A DNA stretch of 52,870 nt from Desulfovibrionaceae bacterium (GCA_031082225.1 JAVHLG010000027.1:1-52870); one strand, 5' to 3'. Positions 44,056 to 52,791 are shown, counted from the stretch's first letter. Translations and numbers: made by a program. Notes: generated by a model from the sequence alone, not told the origin.

Positions 44056-47000
44056 ATGGATCAGTATCTTGCCGATTTCCATATCCATTCCCGCTATTCC
44101 CGGGCCACCAGCAAGGCCCTGACCCCGCGTCATCTGGCGGCCTGGGCCCGGTACAAGGGGCTTACGGTGGTGGGCTGCGGCGACTTCACCCACCCCAAAT
44201 GGCTCACCGAGGTGGCCGAGACCCTCGTGCCGGACGGCACAGGGCTCTATCGCCTGAACGAAGGCGAGGATCTGTCCTCGGAAATCCCCTGGCTCGGGGG
44301 CGGGGTCCAGACCAGCCGGGCCCGGTTCATCCTCACGGCGGAGATCAGCTCCATCTACAAACGCGGCGGCAAGGTCCGCAAGGTCCACAACATCGTCTTC
44401 GCCCCCAGCATCGAGGCCGCCAAAAAGCTCAACGCCAAACTGGCCATGGCAGGCAACCTGGAATCCGACGGCAGGCCCATCCTGGGTCTGGACAGCCGCA
44501 ACCTCCTGGAGATGGTCCTGGAGTCCGACCCCCTGGCCTTTCTGGTTCCGGCCCATATCTGGACCCCCTGGTTCTCGCTTTTCGGCTCCAAATCCGGCTT
44601 CGACTCCATTGAAGAGTGTTTCGGAGACCTGTCCCGGGAGATCTTCGCCCTGGAGACGGGGCTGTCGTCCGACCCGGACATGAACCGCCTGCTCTCCGCC
44701 CTGGACCGCTTCCGGCTCATCTCCAACTCCGACGCCCATTCCGGCGAAAAGCTCGGCCGGGAATGCAACATCATAAGCGGCGATCCGTCCTACGAGGGCA
44801 TCTACCGGGCGCTGCGCGGCGAGGGCGTGGGACCGAAATTCCTGGGCACGGTGGAATTTTTCCCCGAGGAGGGCAAATACCACCTGGACGGCCACCGGGA
44901 GTGCGGCGTGGTCATGGAGCCCATGGAGACCAAGTCCCGGGGGGGCCTGTGCCCGGTGTGCGGCAAGCCGTTGACCTGCGGGGTGCTCAACCGGGTGCTG
45001 GAGCTGGCCGACCGCCAGGTTCCGGTGACGCCCGAGGGCATGCCCGGATTCACGTCGCTGATCCCCTTGGACGAGATCGTGGGCGAGACCTTGGGCGTGG
45101 GCCCGAAGACCGGCAAGGTCAAGGCCATGCTGACCCGCATCCACCGCGCCTTCGGCCCGGAACTGGCCGTGCTGCGGCATGTGCCCACGGACGCGCTGGG
45201 CAAATTGTATGCGCCCCTGGGCGAGGCCGTCTCCCGCATGCGGCGGGGGCATGTCACCCGCGAACCGGGATTCGACGGCCAGTACGGCCGCATCCGGGTC
45301 TTTTCCGCCGAGGAGCGCCGCGACCTGGCCAGCGGCGGCCGCGTTCTTCCCGGAACCGCCATCCGGGGAAAAAGGTCGCCCCGGGCGGCCAGGACCGCCG
45401 ACACAGGCCCGGACCCGGGCGGCGACGACCCGGCCCCGGAAGCCATCCCCCATGCCCCGGCCGCCCCTGACCCCGGGCTCATCCTGAATCCCGGGCAGAT
45501 GGCGGCCCTTTGCGCCGCCTCCCGCCATGTGCTGGTCCTGGCCGGGCCGGGCACGGGCAAGACCCACACCCTCACGGCCAAACTGGCCTCCCTGCTGGGA
45601 GTTGCGGCGGTCATCGCCGAAGGCCCCCGGGCCACGCCCGAACCCGTCCCCGGCACAGCCCCGGCCGACGCGGCCGCCCCCCCGGACGCAGACAGGCCTG
45701 ATCCCGCTGCGGCCACGGCCGGACCGACCACGGCCGAACATCGCCAGCCCCCCCCACCCGGCCAGGCCGGAACCCGGGGCGTCGCCGCACCGCTGCGGGC
45801 GGCCCCGGAATCCGTGCTGGCCGTGACCTTCACCCGCCGCGCCGCCGCCGAGATGCGGGATCGCCTGGCGGCCCTGGCCCTGCGCCACGGCCGGGCCAAC
45901 CTGTCCCCGCCGTGCATCGACACCCTGCACGCCGTGGCCTACGCCTTCTGGACCCAGTCCGACGGCCAGGCCCCGGTGCTTTTGTCCGAGGAAGCGGCCA
46001 AGCGCCTTTTCGCCGAGGTCAATCCGGAGTTTCGCGGGGCGCGCCTGTCCGCCGCCTGGCAGGATCTGTCCCTGTCCCGGGAGACCATGTCCCCCCTGCC
46101 CGTCTATCCCGGCAGCGGCGAGGCCGTGGCCGCCGAGAACTACGCCCGGCAGAAGGCCGCCTGGAATCTGGTGGATTTCACCGATCTTCTGGAATTCTGG
46201 CTGGAGAAGATCCGGGTGGGCAGCTTCGTCAGCCCCTTCCGGCACATCCTGGTGGACGAGGTACAGGATCTCTCCCCCCTGCAACTGGCGGTGCTGGAGG
46301 GTCTGGCCCAGTCCCCGGAGGTGTCGGTCTTCGCCATCGGCGACCCCAACCAGTCCATCTACGGCTTCCGGGGGGCCGCGTCGGACATGGCGGGCCGCCT
46401 GGAGCGCCTGTGGCCGGACCTTGTGACCGTCAACCTCACGGACAACTACCGCTCGGCCGCGTCCGTCCTGTCCCTGGCTGCCGGACTGTTCCCCGCCGCG
46501 CCGCAACTATCGCCCAGACGCCGGGAAAACGCCCCGGGGCATGGCGAGATCCAGCTTTTCGCCGCCCCCACGGCCGCCTCCGAGATATCCTGGATCGGGG
46601 AGCGCATCCGCAGGCTCCTGGGCGGGGCCTCCCTGACCCTGACCAGGGATCTCGGCGTCTCGACCTTAAGCCCCGGCGACATCGCGGTGTTGGTGCGGTT
46701 CAAGGCCCTGGCCCCGGCCATCCGGCGCAGCCTGGACCGCCTGGGCATCCCCTGCTCGGTGCCCGAGGCCGACGCCTTTTTCGCCGAGCCGCGCATACGG
46801 CTCCTGCTCGACGCGGCGGCCCGGCTCCTGGGCCTGGCCCCGGGCGAGGACGCCGCCCCCCTGGTTTGTCCGGACCGCATCCTGGCCAAGGGCCCCCTGG
46901 GGCTTTCGGCCTACCTGGGCGACATCCCGCCCTTTGACCGGCTGTTCTGGCAGAGCCCGGCCTTTACGCAACTGTGCCGGGCCTTCGACGCCCATGGCGG

Positions 47001-47427
47001 CTGGGCCGGGCTTTTGTCCTTCGTGAACACCCAAAGCGAGCTGGAACTGGTGGGGCGCATGGCCGAGAAGGTGCGCATCATGACCCTGCACGCGGCCAAG
47101 GGCCTGGAATTTTCCGCCGTGTTCCTGCCCGCCCTGGAGGACGGCGTGCTGCCCTTCGCCGGGACCGGTCTTTTGACCGGAAACGCCCAGGGCGGCCAGG
47201 ACGCGCCCGACGCCGACGAGGAACGGCGGCTTTTCTACGTGGGCCTGACCCGGGCCAGGGACCGGCTTTTTTTGAGCCATGCGGCCAGACGCGAGCTGTT
47301 CGGACGCCTGGTGATGCTCAAGCCGTCGCGATTTTTCGAGGAGTTGGATCTGTCGGGGGTGAAGCGGTCGGCCCTGGTGGCCAGGAAGGTCAGTCAGGAA
47401 AAACAGTTGGGGCTTTTGGCCCCATGA
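44056..47427 (+). CDS. PHP phosphoesterase-UvrD/Rep helicase fusion
   Basis: The 1123-residue protein is bipartite. Residues 1-400 are a PHP-type module (DFHIHSRYSRATSKALT at 7-23, VVGCGDFTHP, ISNSDAHSGEKLGRE) with a zinc knuckle CPVCGKPLTCG near 299. After a Pro/Ala/Asp-rich linker, residues 480-1123 are a superfamily 1A helicase: Walker A AGPGTGKTHTLT near 495, a long acidic low-complexity insert, AVTFTRRAAAEM, motif II VDEVQDLSP near 732, GDPNQSIYGFRGA near 761, TLHAAKGLEF near 1010 and VGLTRARDRLF. Such fusions are known in deltaproteobacteria but uncharacterised. A DNA unwinding enzyme coupled to a phosphoesterase suggests repair. No stop or frameshift breaks the two parts. Confidence 0.9.
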   Translation: MDQYLADFHIHSRYSRATSKALTPRHLAAWARYKGLTVVGCGDFTHPKWLTEVAETLVPDGTGLYRLNEGEDLSSEIPWLGGGVQTSRARFILTAEISSIYKRGGKVRKVHNIVFAPSIEAAKKLNAKLAMAGNLESDGRPILGLDSRNLLEMVLESDPLAFLVPAHIWTPWFSLFGSKSGFDSIEECFGDLSREIFALETGLSSDPDMNRLLSALDRFRLISNSDAHSGEKLGRECNIISGDPSYEGIYRALRGEGVGPKFLGTVEFFPEEGKYHLDGHRECGVVMEPMETKSRGGLCPVCGKPLTCGVLNRVLELADRQVPVTPEGMPGFTSLIPLDEIVGETLGVGPKTGKVKAMLTRIHRAFGPELAVLRHVPTDALGKLYAPLGEAVSRMRRGHVTREPGFDGQYGRIRVFSAEERRDLASGGRVLPGTAIRGKRSPRAARTADTGPDPGGDDPAPEAIPHAPAAPDPGLILNPGQMAALCAASRHVLVLAGPGTGKTHTLTAKLASLLGVAAVIAEGPRATPEPVPGTAPADAAAPPDADRPDPAAATAGPTTAEHRQPPPPGQAGTRGVAAPLRAAPESVLAVTFTRRAAAEMRDRLAALALRHGRANLSPPCIDTLHAVAYAFWTQSDGQAPVLLSEEAAKRLFAEVNPEFRGARLSAAWQDLSLSRETMSPLPVYPGSGEAVAAENYARQKAAWNLVDFTDLLEFWLEKIRVGSFVSPFRHILVDEVQDLSPLQLAVLEGLAQSPEVSVFAIGDPNQSIYGFRGAASDMAGRLERLWPDLVTVNLTDNYRSAASVLSLAAGLFPAAPQLSPRRRENAPGHGEIQLFAAPTAASEISWIGERIRRLLGGASLTLTRDLGVSTLSPGDIAVLVRFKALAPAIRRSLDRLGIPCSVPEADAFFAEPRIRLLLDAAARLLGLAPGEDAAPLVCPDRILAKGPLGLSAYLGDIPPFDRLFWQSPAFTQLCRAFDAHGGWAGLLSFVNTQSELELVGRMAEKVRIMTLHAAKGLEFSAVFLPALEDGVLPFAGTGLLTGNAQGGQDAPDADEERRLFYVGLTRARDRLFLSHAARRELFGRLVMLKPSRFFEELDLSGVKRSALVARKVSQEKQLGLLAP

Positions 47428-47435
47428 GCGGTCTT

Positions 47436-47579
47436 CTACAGGATATGGCGGTAAATCAGGCGTTCGTAGACGCGGCACATTTTATGGGCCGTGGGTCCGG
47501 CCAGCCCCATGTCTTTCAGGCGACAGTACATGTGCAGGGGATTGAAAAAATGCTGCACGGCCATGCGCAAGCGGAACAT
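47436..47579 (-). CDS. Small basic protein, 47 residues
   Basis: Reading the minus strand from an ATG with GAGGGAGG six nt upstream gives MFRLRMAVQHFFNPLHMYCR and continues to YERLIYRHIL before TAG. The protein is basic and helix-rich, with two Cys (CR near 20, CRVYE near 36). I do not recognise a named family. The strong ribosome binding site and clean stop 8 bp past the convergent helicase gene support a real gene. A GCGGTG/CACCGC hairpin lies just upstream of its ribosome binding site. Confidence 0.55.
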   Translation of the reverse strand: MFRLRMAVQHFFNPLHMYCRLKDMGLAGPTAHKMCRVYERLIYRHIL

Positions 47580-47744
47580 GAGACCTCCCTCGCCCCCGGC
47601 GGTGCAAAACACCGCTAAAAAAGGGATAAAACATCATGGCGACGCTGTCCCGAAAGGCCCGGAGCACCCAGGCCGCAGCGGTTGGGATGGTCTAAACCAA
47701 CATACGTGCGAGCACAAGCCGCAACCTGGGAAAAAGCCATTATT

Positions 47745-48539
47745 GTGAAAATACCGAAGGATTCCAAACAAAACGGCCCCTGGCGCACCGCCGCCCCAAG
47801 CTGGGTGGTCCCCGGCACCCCGGCCGAGAACCGGACCTATCTGGGCGACCGCTACGCCGAGATCGGCCTCTATTTCCTGGAAACGAGCGGCTCCCTGGCC
47901 TACGCCCCGGGCGACCTGCCGCCCGGGGGCGACCCGGCGCGCCACCATGTCCATCTGCCCCTGGACCTGCCCTGGGCCGAGGGCGTGCGGGCGGCCTACG
48001 ACGTGACCGCGCGCCTGGCGGCCAAGGTCGCGCATCTCGCCCCCTGGGGCTTCGTGCTGCATCCGCCGCGCCAGCCCGGCCAGTTGGCGGCCTTTGTGGA
48101 GCTGTGGACGGCGGACGGCCGCGACCCGGCGGACATCCTTTTGGAAAACGTGGAGGACGCCGGGCCAGACGCCCTGTGGCCCGTGGCCCGCGAGCTTGGC
48201 ACGGGCCTGTGCCTGGACCTGGGGCACATGCTGGCCTTTGGCCAGACGTCGCTTCTGACCACGCCCGGGGTTTTCGAGCGCACCCGGCTGGCCCATGTCT
48301 ACGCCCCCTACGATCCCGAAAATCCGCGCGACGCGGCCCGCTGGCGGCTTCCCAAAAGGGAGCACCGGCACCGCGCCCTGTCCTGCCTGGACGCCCAGGG
48401 GCGGCAGGCCCTTTTGGCCCTTTTGTCGGGACTTGGCCCGGAGGTGGTGATCATGCACGAGGTCTTTGACGACGCGGCCCTGACCGAGAGCGAGCAGGCC
48501 TTTGCGGCCCTGTGCCGCGAGTGGGGGTTTTGGGCATGA
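47745..48539 (+). CDS. cbiR: CbiR-like cobamide remodelling phosphodiesterase
   Basis: The GTG start gives 264 residues; its ribosome binding site is weak. The protein has the TIM-barrel pattern of the AP-endonuclease-2 superfamily: APSWVVPGTPAENRTYLGDRYAEIGLYFLET, HHVHLPLDLPW, FVLHPPRQPG, ILLENVEDAG, LCLDLGHMLAFG, LAHVYAP and VVIMHEVFDD, with metal-binding His, Glu and Asp at strand ends. CbiR hydrolyses the nucleotide loop of coenzyme B12 and pseudo-B12, allowing scavenged cobamides to be rebuilt with another lower ligand. The next gene, cobU, overlaps it by ATGA and acts on the product, which supports the assignment. Confidence 0.82.
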   Translation: MKIPKDSKQNGPWRTAAPSWVVPGTPAENRTYLGDRYAEIGLYFLETSGSLAYAPGDLPPGGDPARHHVHLPLDLPWAEGVRAAYDVTARLAAKVAHLAPWGFVLHPPRQPGQLAAFVELWTADGRDPADILLENVEDAGPDALWPVARELGTGLCLDLGHMLAFGQTSLLTTPGVFERTRLAHVYAPYDPENPRDAARWRLPKREHRHRALSCLDAQGRQALLALLSGLGPEVVIMHEVFDDAALTESEQAFAALCREWGFWA

Positions 48540-49054
48540 TCCGGCTGATTTTGGGCGGCGACAAGTCCGGGAAATCGGCCCACGCCCTGGGGCTTTTTCT
48601 GGCCGCCGCCGCGCCCCGGCGCATGGCGGCCATGGGCCGGGCCCTGGATTTCGAATTCCGGTCCCAGATCAATGCCCACCGCTGGCAGCGGCCGCCGGAG
48701 ATTCCGGTGACCGAGCCGGGGATCGAGCTTCCCCGGTTTCTGGCCGCACAGCGGCCCCAGGCGGGATCGATCCTGGTGGACAGCCTGGATTTCTGGATGT
48801 TCGCCTGCGCCGGGCAGGGTGTTGCGGACGACAAGGCCCGGGAACTGCTCGACGTCCTTGCGGCCTATGCCGCGCCGGACGCCCCGGAGGCCGTCCTGGT
48901 CTCGGTGGAGGCGGGCCTGGGGCCCCTGGCGGCCGATGCCGCGTCCCGGGCGTTTTTGCGCCGTCTGGCGGCGCTCAACCAGTCCGTGGCCGCCCTGGCC
49001 GGGGACGTCCGCCTGGTGGTGGCCGGGCTGCCGCTGCGGCTCAAGGGGGGCTAA
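48536..49054 (+). CDS. cobU: Adenosylcobinamide kinase / guanylyltransferase
   Basis: The 172-residue protein starts MIRLILGGDKSGKSAHAL with the Walker A loop at residues 7-14, followed by INAHRWQRPPEIPVTEPG (the CobU guanylylation His region) and ILVDSLDFWMFACAG. CobU phosphorylates adenosylcobinamide and transfers GMP to it, forming AdoCbi-GDP for the nucleotide-loop assembly step. Its ATG overlaps the cbiR stop (ATGA). CobS and CobT are not in the window. Confidence 0.88.
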   Translation: MIRLILGGDKSGKSAHALGLFLAAAAPRRMAAMGRALDFEFRSQINAHRWQRPPEIPVTEPGIELPRFLAAQRPQAGSILVDSLDFWMFACAGQGVADDKARELLDVLAAYAAPDAPEAVLVSVEAGLGPLAADAASRAFLRRLAALNQSVAALAGDVRLVVAGLPLRLKGG

Positions 49055-50071
49055 ATGAAGATGAAGACCATCAAGACGCCACGGGCCACGGCCCAGGACA
49101 CGGCGAAGTTGTGCAAGCTCTTCCGGCGCGAGGACCGCTGGCTGATCCTGGTCAACGCCGACCCCGACGCCCTGGGCTCGGCCATGGCGCTCAAGCGTAT
49201 CATGTCCAGGCGCGTGGAGGCGGCGGACATCGCCCGGGTCAACGAGGTTACCCGGCCCGACAACCTGGCCATGATCCGCTTCCTGCGCATCCCCCTGGTC
49301 CGCTTCACCCGGGAGCTGGCCCCAAAATACACCCGCTTCGCCCTGGTGGACTCCCAGCCCCACCACCACCCGGACTTCGCCGGACTGCCCTTCTCCCTGG
49401 TCATCGACCACCACCCGCTCAAACCGGAGGCCCCGGTCACGGCAGACTACGTGGACATCCGGCCAGGACTCGGGGCCACCTGCACCATCCTGGCCGAATA
49501 CCTGCGGGCCATGCGCATCCGGCCGGGCAAACTCCTGGCCACGGCCCTGCTCTACGGCATAAAGACCGACACCCAGAATTTCTCCCGGCCCTTCCAGCAC
49601 GGCGACATCCTGGCCTTTAGCGGCCTGAACAAATACGCCGGGCAGGATCTTCTGCGCCGCATCGTGCACAGTGAATTCCACAAAAGCTGGCTCAAATACT
49701 TCACCCGGGCCTTCCGCAAGATGCGCTTCGTGGGCTCGCGCGGGCTTTTCGTGTTCATGGACCGCCTGGAGAGCCCGGACGTCCTGGTCATCCTGGCCGA
49801 CTTCTTCACCCGGGTGCACGGCCTGTCCTGGGACATGATCTGCGGGGTGTCCGAGGGCAAGGCCGTGGCCGTGTTCCGGGGCGACGGGATATCCGGGGAT
49901 GTGGGCAAGGCGGCCGCCTCGCATTTCGGGGACGTCGGGTCGGCCGGGGGGCACCGGACCATGGCCCGGGCCGAGATCGACCTGGCGAAACTTGCCGGGC
50001 AGAGCCCGGAGGAATTTTTCTGGAAACGCCTGACCGGAAAACGGCTGGCGAAGCCCGGCAAAACCACATGA
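49055..50071 (+). CDS. DHH-family phosphoesterase (NrnA-like)
   Basis: The ATG directly follows the cobU TAA with GGGGGGC as ribosome binding site. The 338-residue protein has DHH motifs: ILVNADPDALGSAMALKRI (aspartates near 36-38), FALVDSQPHHHP, VIDHHPLKP, and a DHHA1 end GGHRTMARAEI. NrnA-type enzymes degrade 2-5-nt RNAs and convert pAp to AMP. The usual second motif is VDSQ rather than DTS or DH, as in many delta-proteobacterial members. Coupled translation with cobU suggests regulation as one unit, although the chemical link is not obvious. Confidence 0.85.
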   Translation: MKMKTIKTPRATAQDTAKLCKLFRREDRWLILVNADPDALGSAMALKRIMSRRVEAADIARVNEVTRPDNLAMIRFLRIPLVRFTRELAPKYTRFALVDSQPHHHPDFAGLPFSLVIDHHPLKPEAPVTADYVDIRPGLGATCTILAEYLRAMRIRPGKLLATALLYGIKTDTQNFSRPFQHGDILAFSGLNKYAGQDLLRRIVHSEFHKSWLKYFTRAFRKMRFVGSRGLFVFMDRLESPDVLVILADFFTRVHGLSWDMICGVSEGKAVAVFRGDGISGDVGKAAASHFGDVGSAGGHRTMARAEIDLAKLAGQSPEEFFWKRLTGKRLAKPGKTT

Positions 50072-50412
50072 ACAGGTGTTTATCTGACGGGCAACATCCC
50101 TGAATCAAAAAGTATTTTTTTTCGTGTTGATCTCGTGTTCATCTCTCACGGACCACGCCGTCCCTGGGGCATGGCCCCTGGTGGAGTCCCCGCGCAGGAC
50201 AAAACCACCCACCGTCGCACCTCGTCCAAGGGCTTCTCCGCGAACGACCATGCGCGACAGGCCGCCCTACCCGGCCACGGCCCGCACCATCCCCCCCAAA
50301 AACACCCCTGTGTTTTTGAATAAAAAACCTTCCGCCGCCCTACCCGGCCACGGCGCGGACCATCCCCCCCAAAAACACCCCTGTGTTTTTGAATAAAAAA
50401 CCTTCCACCGCC
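50072..50412. other. Intergenic region with tandem 73-bp repeats
   Basis: No gene is evident in these 341 bp between the DHH and kinase genes. The first half has no recognisable site beyond an 11-bp direct repeat (CGTGTT-x-ATCT, 50132-50155). The second half is the duplicated terminator listed separately. Confidence 0.6.
50261..50406 (-). terminator. Two tandem 73-bp units, each with a terminator hairpin
   Basis: Units start at 50261 and 50334, and the pattern runs into the kinase 3' end at 50407. Each holds CAAAAACAC / GTGTTTTTG with a 4-nt loop (10-bp class stem, usable in both directions) and a run of A or T beside it. The unit also contains a copy of the last codons and stop of the kinase gene (GCCGTGGCCGG-TAG on the minus strand). 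Confidence 0.8.
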
Positions 50413-51876
50413 CTATCCGGCCACGGCCCGCACCCCGCACGGACACGTGAAATCCCCCGAGGTCACGAACCCCATCTCCAGGTCCGCCATCCAGGCCGCG
50501 GTAAACGTGCGCCGGTCCGCGCTCCACACCCGCCGCACGGCCGGATCAAAGACCGGATCCGCGCAGTGGGCCGCCCCTTTTTTCACCGGCCCAAGCAGGC
50601 TCAAAAGCTCGTCCATGGTCGGCAGCCGCCAGTCGATGCGACCGGCCCACCCCGTCCGGCAAAGTCCCTCCACGTAGGCCTGCGCCCCTGGGTAGCAGAC
50701 CGGGAAAAGCGCCCCGCCCCGCTGCCAGGCCAGTCCCGTGGCCGTGTCGCGCACCGCCCCGTCCCCCAGGTCCGTGAACCGCCCCACGGGCGTCTCCGGG
50801 CAGGCATAGCGCACTGGCCGCCACAGGGGATCCAGCCCGAACCGCTCCCGGGCCGCCTTGAGGGCGATCTTCTCCGGCCTGCGGCGCACATGGTCGCAGG
50901 CCCCGCCTCCACCCGCAGGCCCGACCGCTCTGCCCGCATTCTCCGGTCGGCCTCGCCCGGCCGCATCCGGCCCCTCCGGCCCCTCCGGCCGCTCCGGCCG
51001 CTCCGGCCGCTCCGGCCCCGGCCCCTCGTCCAGCAGGGCGCAGGTCCGGGCCAGACCCGCCTCATAGTCCCGGGAAAGCCCGGCCAGGGCCTCCCGCATG
51101 GCGAACGCGTCCGGAAACCGCCCGGCCGGATCGGGGTGCACGGCCATCTCGAAAAAGGCGTCGAAGGACTCGCCGAATTCGGCGTCAAGGGAGCTTGGGA
51201 CAGGCCGCCGCCCCGCCTCGTCCACGGGCAGATGCCCGGTGAGCATGCGGAAAAGCGTCACCCCGGCGGCGTACAGGTCGGACCTGGCGTCGGCGCACTG
51301 GGGGTCGGCCTCCTGCTCCGGCGGGCAGTAATAGGGCGAGCCCACGTTGAGCCCGCGCGGCGTCTCGAAACGCTCCCCCCTGGCCTTGGACAGCCCGAAG
51401 TCCGTGATCTTCACCACGTCGTCTTCGGTCAAAAGCAGATTGTAGGGCTTGATGTCCCGGTGCACCACCCCGGCGAAGTGCAGCCGGGATAGTCCGGCCA
51501 GAAGCTGGTCCCCCAGGCGAAACGCCCGGCGCGCGGGCAACCGGCGGCAGGGGGCCTCCACCCGGTAGCCCTCGCCCAAAAGCCGCCCCAGGTCGTCGCA
51601 GTGATAGTCCATGACAAAAAAGGGCTGCCCCGCATCCTCGCCGAAATCCCACACGTCAAGCAGGTTGGGATGGCTCACCGACCCCAGAACCGCCGCCTCG
51701 GCCTGGAAACGCTCCCGCAGGGCCTCTGGCCCCCACAGGGCCGCCAGCATCTCCGCCGGCCGAAGCACCTTCACCGCCACCACCCGGCCCGTGACCGGGG
51801 CCAGGGCCTTGTACACCACGCCCATGCCGCCCCGACCCAAAAGCCCCAGTATCCGGTATTTCCCAACAAACCGCAT
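50413..51876 (-). CDS. Ser/Thr protein kinase with C-terminal DUF1566 domain
   Basis: The 487-residue protein has a Hanks-type kinase domain: glycine loop GRGGMGVVYKA at 14-24, catalytic Lys36 in VAVKVL, HRDIKPYN at 139-146, DFG at 159-161 and GSPYYCPPEQ. A low-complexity Arg/Pro/Glu linker (about 288-330, with PERPERPE repeats) leads to a DUF1566 domain (FTDLGDGAVRDTATGLAWQR, DWRLPTMDELLSLLGP, VRAVAG at the end). No TM helix separates kinase and DUF1566, unlike PknB types, so the whole protein appears cytoplasmic. DUF1566 is a lectin-like fold of unknown ligand. The gene follows the metallophosphoesterase gene by 3 nt. Confidence 0.88.
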   Translation of the reverse strand: MRFVGKYRILGLLGRGGMGVVYKALAPVTGRVVAVKVLRPAEMLAALWGPEALRERFQAEAAVLGSVSHPNLLDVWDFGEDAGQPFFVMDYHCDDLGRLLGEGYRVEAPCRRLPARRAFRLGDQLLAGLSRLHFAGVVHRDIKPYNLLLTEDDVVKITDFGLSKARGERFETPRGLNVGSPYYCPPEQEADPQCADARSDLYAAGVTLFRMLTGHLPVDEAGRRPVPSSLDAEFGESFDAFFEMAVHPDPAGRFPDAFAMREALAGLSRDYEAGLARTCALLDEGPGPERPERPERPEGPEGPDAAGRGRPENAGRAVGPAGGGGACDHVRRRPEKIALKAARERFGLDPLWRPVRYACPETPVGRFTDLGDGAVRDTATGLAWQRGGALFPVCYPGAQAYVEGLCRTGWAGRIDWRLPTMDELLSLLGPVKKGAAHCADPVFDPAVRRVWSADRRTFTAAWMADLEMGFVTSGDFTCPCGVRAVAG

Positions 51877-51879
51877 GTC

Positions 51880-52743
51880 TCACCACAGCCTTTTGGCATA
51901 CCGTTCGGGCAGCCCCCGGGACACGATCCGGGCCGCCGCCGCCTTGATGTCGTAGACCACCCGGCGCGCGGCCACCGTGCCCTCCCCCTGGTCAAGGACC
52001 ACGTACTTGGCCCGGTTGTCGCCGTCCCGGGGCTGGCCCACGCTGCCGCAGCACAGGATATACCGTCCGCCCGCTTCCAGGGACAACGCCTCGTCGCCCA
52101 GTTCCAGGCGCGTCAGGCGGCCGCCGGACAGGCACGCCCCCTCCAGCACGTGGGAATGGCCCACAAAACACGCCCGCTCGGCAAAGTCCGCAAAGGCCGC
52201 CGCCAGCTCGTCGTCGTCCCGGGTGATGAAATAGGTCAGGGGGTCGGCCGGGGGCATGCCGTGGACGAATCGCAGATCGCCCAGAACCATGCTCGTCGGC
52301 AAACCGGACAGGTATTCCCGATCCGCATCGGACAAAAGCTCGCAGGTGCGATCAAGGGCCTCACGGCTCTGGATGTGGAAACACCTCTTGCGGCAGTCCG
52401 CATCCAGGGCGCCTTTTTCATGGTTGCCGATGATCGCGGCCATTCCCCGCGCCCGCACCACATCGAGCACCGCGCCGGGATCGCCGCCGTAGCCGATCAT
52501 GTCCCCCAGGGCCACCAGCCGGGGCGGCTCGCCCCACGAGGCGGCCAACGCGTCCAGATCGGCCAAAACCGCCGTGAGGGCCTGAAGATTGGCGTGGATG
52601 TCGGCCAGCACGGCGATGCGCCGGGGAGGGGCCGGAGGAGTGGGAGGCGTGGGAGGGAGGGGAGAGGAGGAAGGGGGAATGCCTCCGGCGGCCAAAGGGG
52701 GTACACCCCCTTTGGAATCCCCGAACGGGGCGGCGGGGGTCAT
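51880..52743 (-). CDS. Metallophosphoesterase with repeat-encoded N-terminus
   Basis: The ATG at 52743 follows GGAGG by 7 nt and gives 287 residues. The catalytic domain begins near residue 41: RIAVLADIHANLQALTAV (DxH), ALGDMIGYGGDP (GDxxxxG), IIGNHE, FVHGMPP and FVGHSHV are the calcineurin-like motifs. This family includes YfcE-type phosphodiesterases and protein phosphatases. Before it lies a Pro-rich leader encoded largely by a dispersed palindromic repeat (52681-52732), atypical for the family. It is cotranscribed with the Ser/Thr kinase, so an antagonistic phosphatase role is plausible but unproven. Confidence 0.85.
   Translation of the reverse strand: MTPAAPFGDSKGGVPPLAAGGIPPSSSPLPPTPPTPPAPPRRIAVLADIHANLQALTAVLADLDALAASWGEPPRLVALGDMIGYGGDPGAVLDVVRARGMAAIIGNHEKGALDADCRKRCFHIQSREALDRTCELLSDADREYLSGLPTSMVLGDLRFVHGMPPADPLTYFITRDDDELAAAFADFAERACFVGHSHVLEGACLSGGRLTRLELGDEALSLEAGGRYILCCGSVGQPRDGDNRAKYVVLDQGEGTVAARRVVYDIKAAAARIVSRGLPERYAKRLW
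52681..52732 (+). repeat. Dispersed palindromic repeat inside the phosphoesterase leader
   Basis: GCCTCCGGCGGCC, then CCAAAGGGGGT / ACCCCCTTTGG arms, then AATCCCCGAACGGGG. Read on the minus strand it encodes most of residues 4-21 of the phosphoesterase. Confidence 0.8.
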
Positions 52744-52791
52744 GGGGTGGCCTCCAGCTGAAGTTGGTGCGGGAGGCGGGGGGCGATAAAT

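Noticed and set aside
44050-46506. 818-codon minus-strand frame opposite the PHP-UvrD gene
   Set aside because: Low-complexity Gly/Arg/His composition, and the opposite strand has complete helicase and PHP motifs.
47580-47744. Possible cobalamin riboswitch before cbiR
   Set aside because: No B12-box-like sequence or extended paired structure is visible in these 165 bp.
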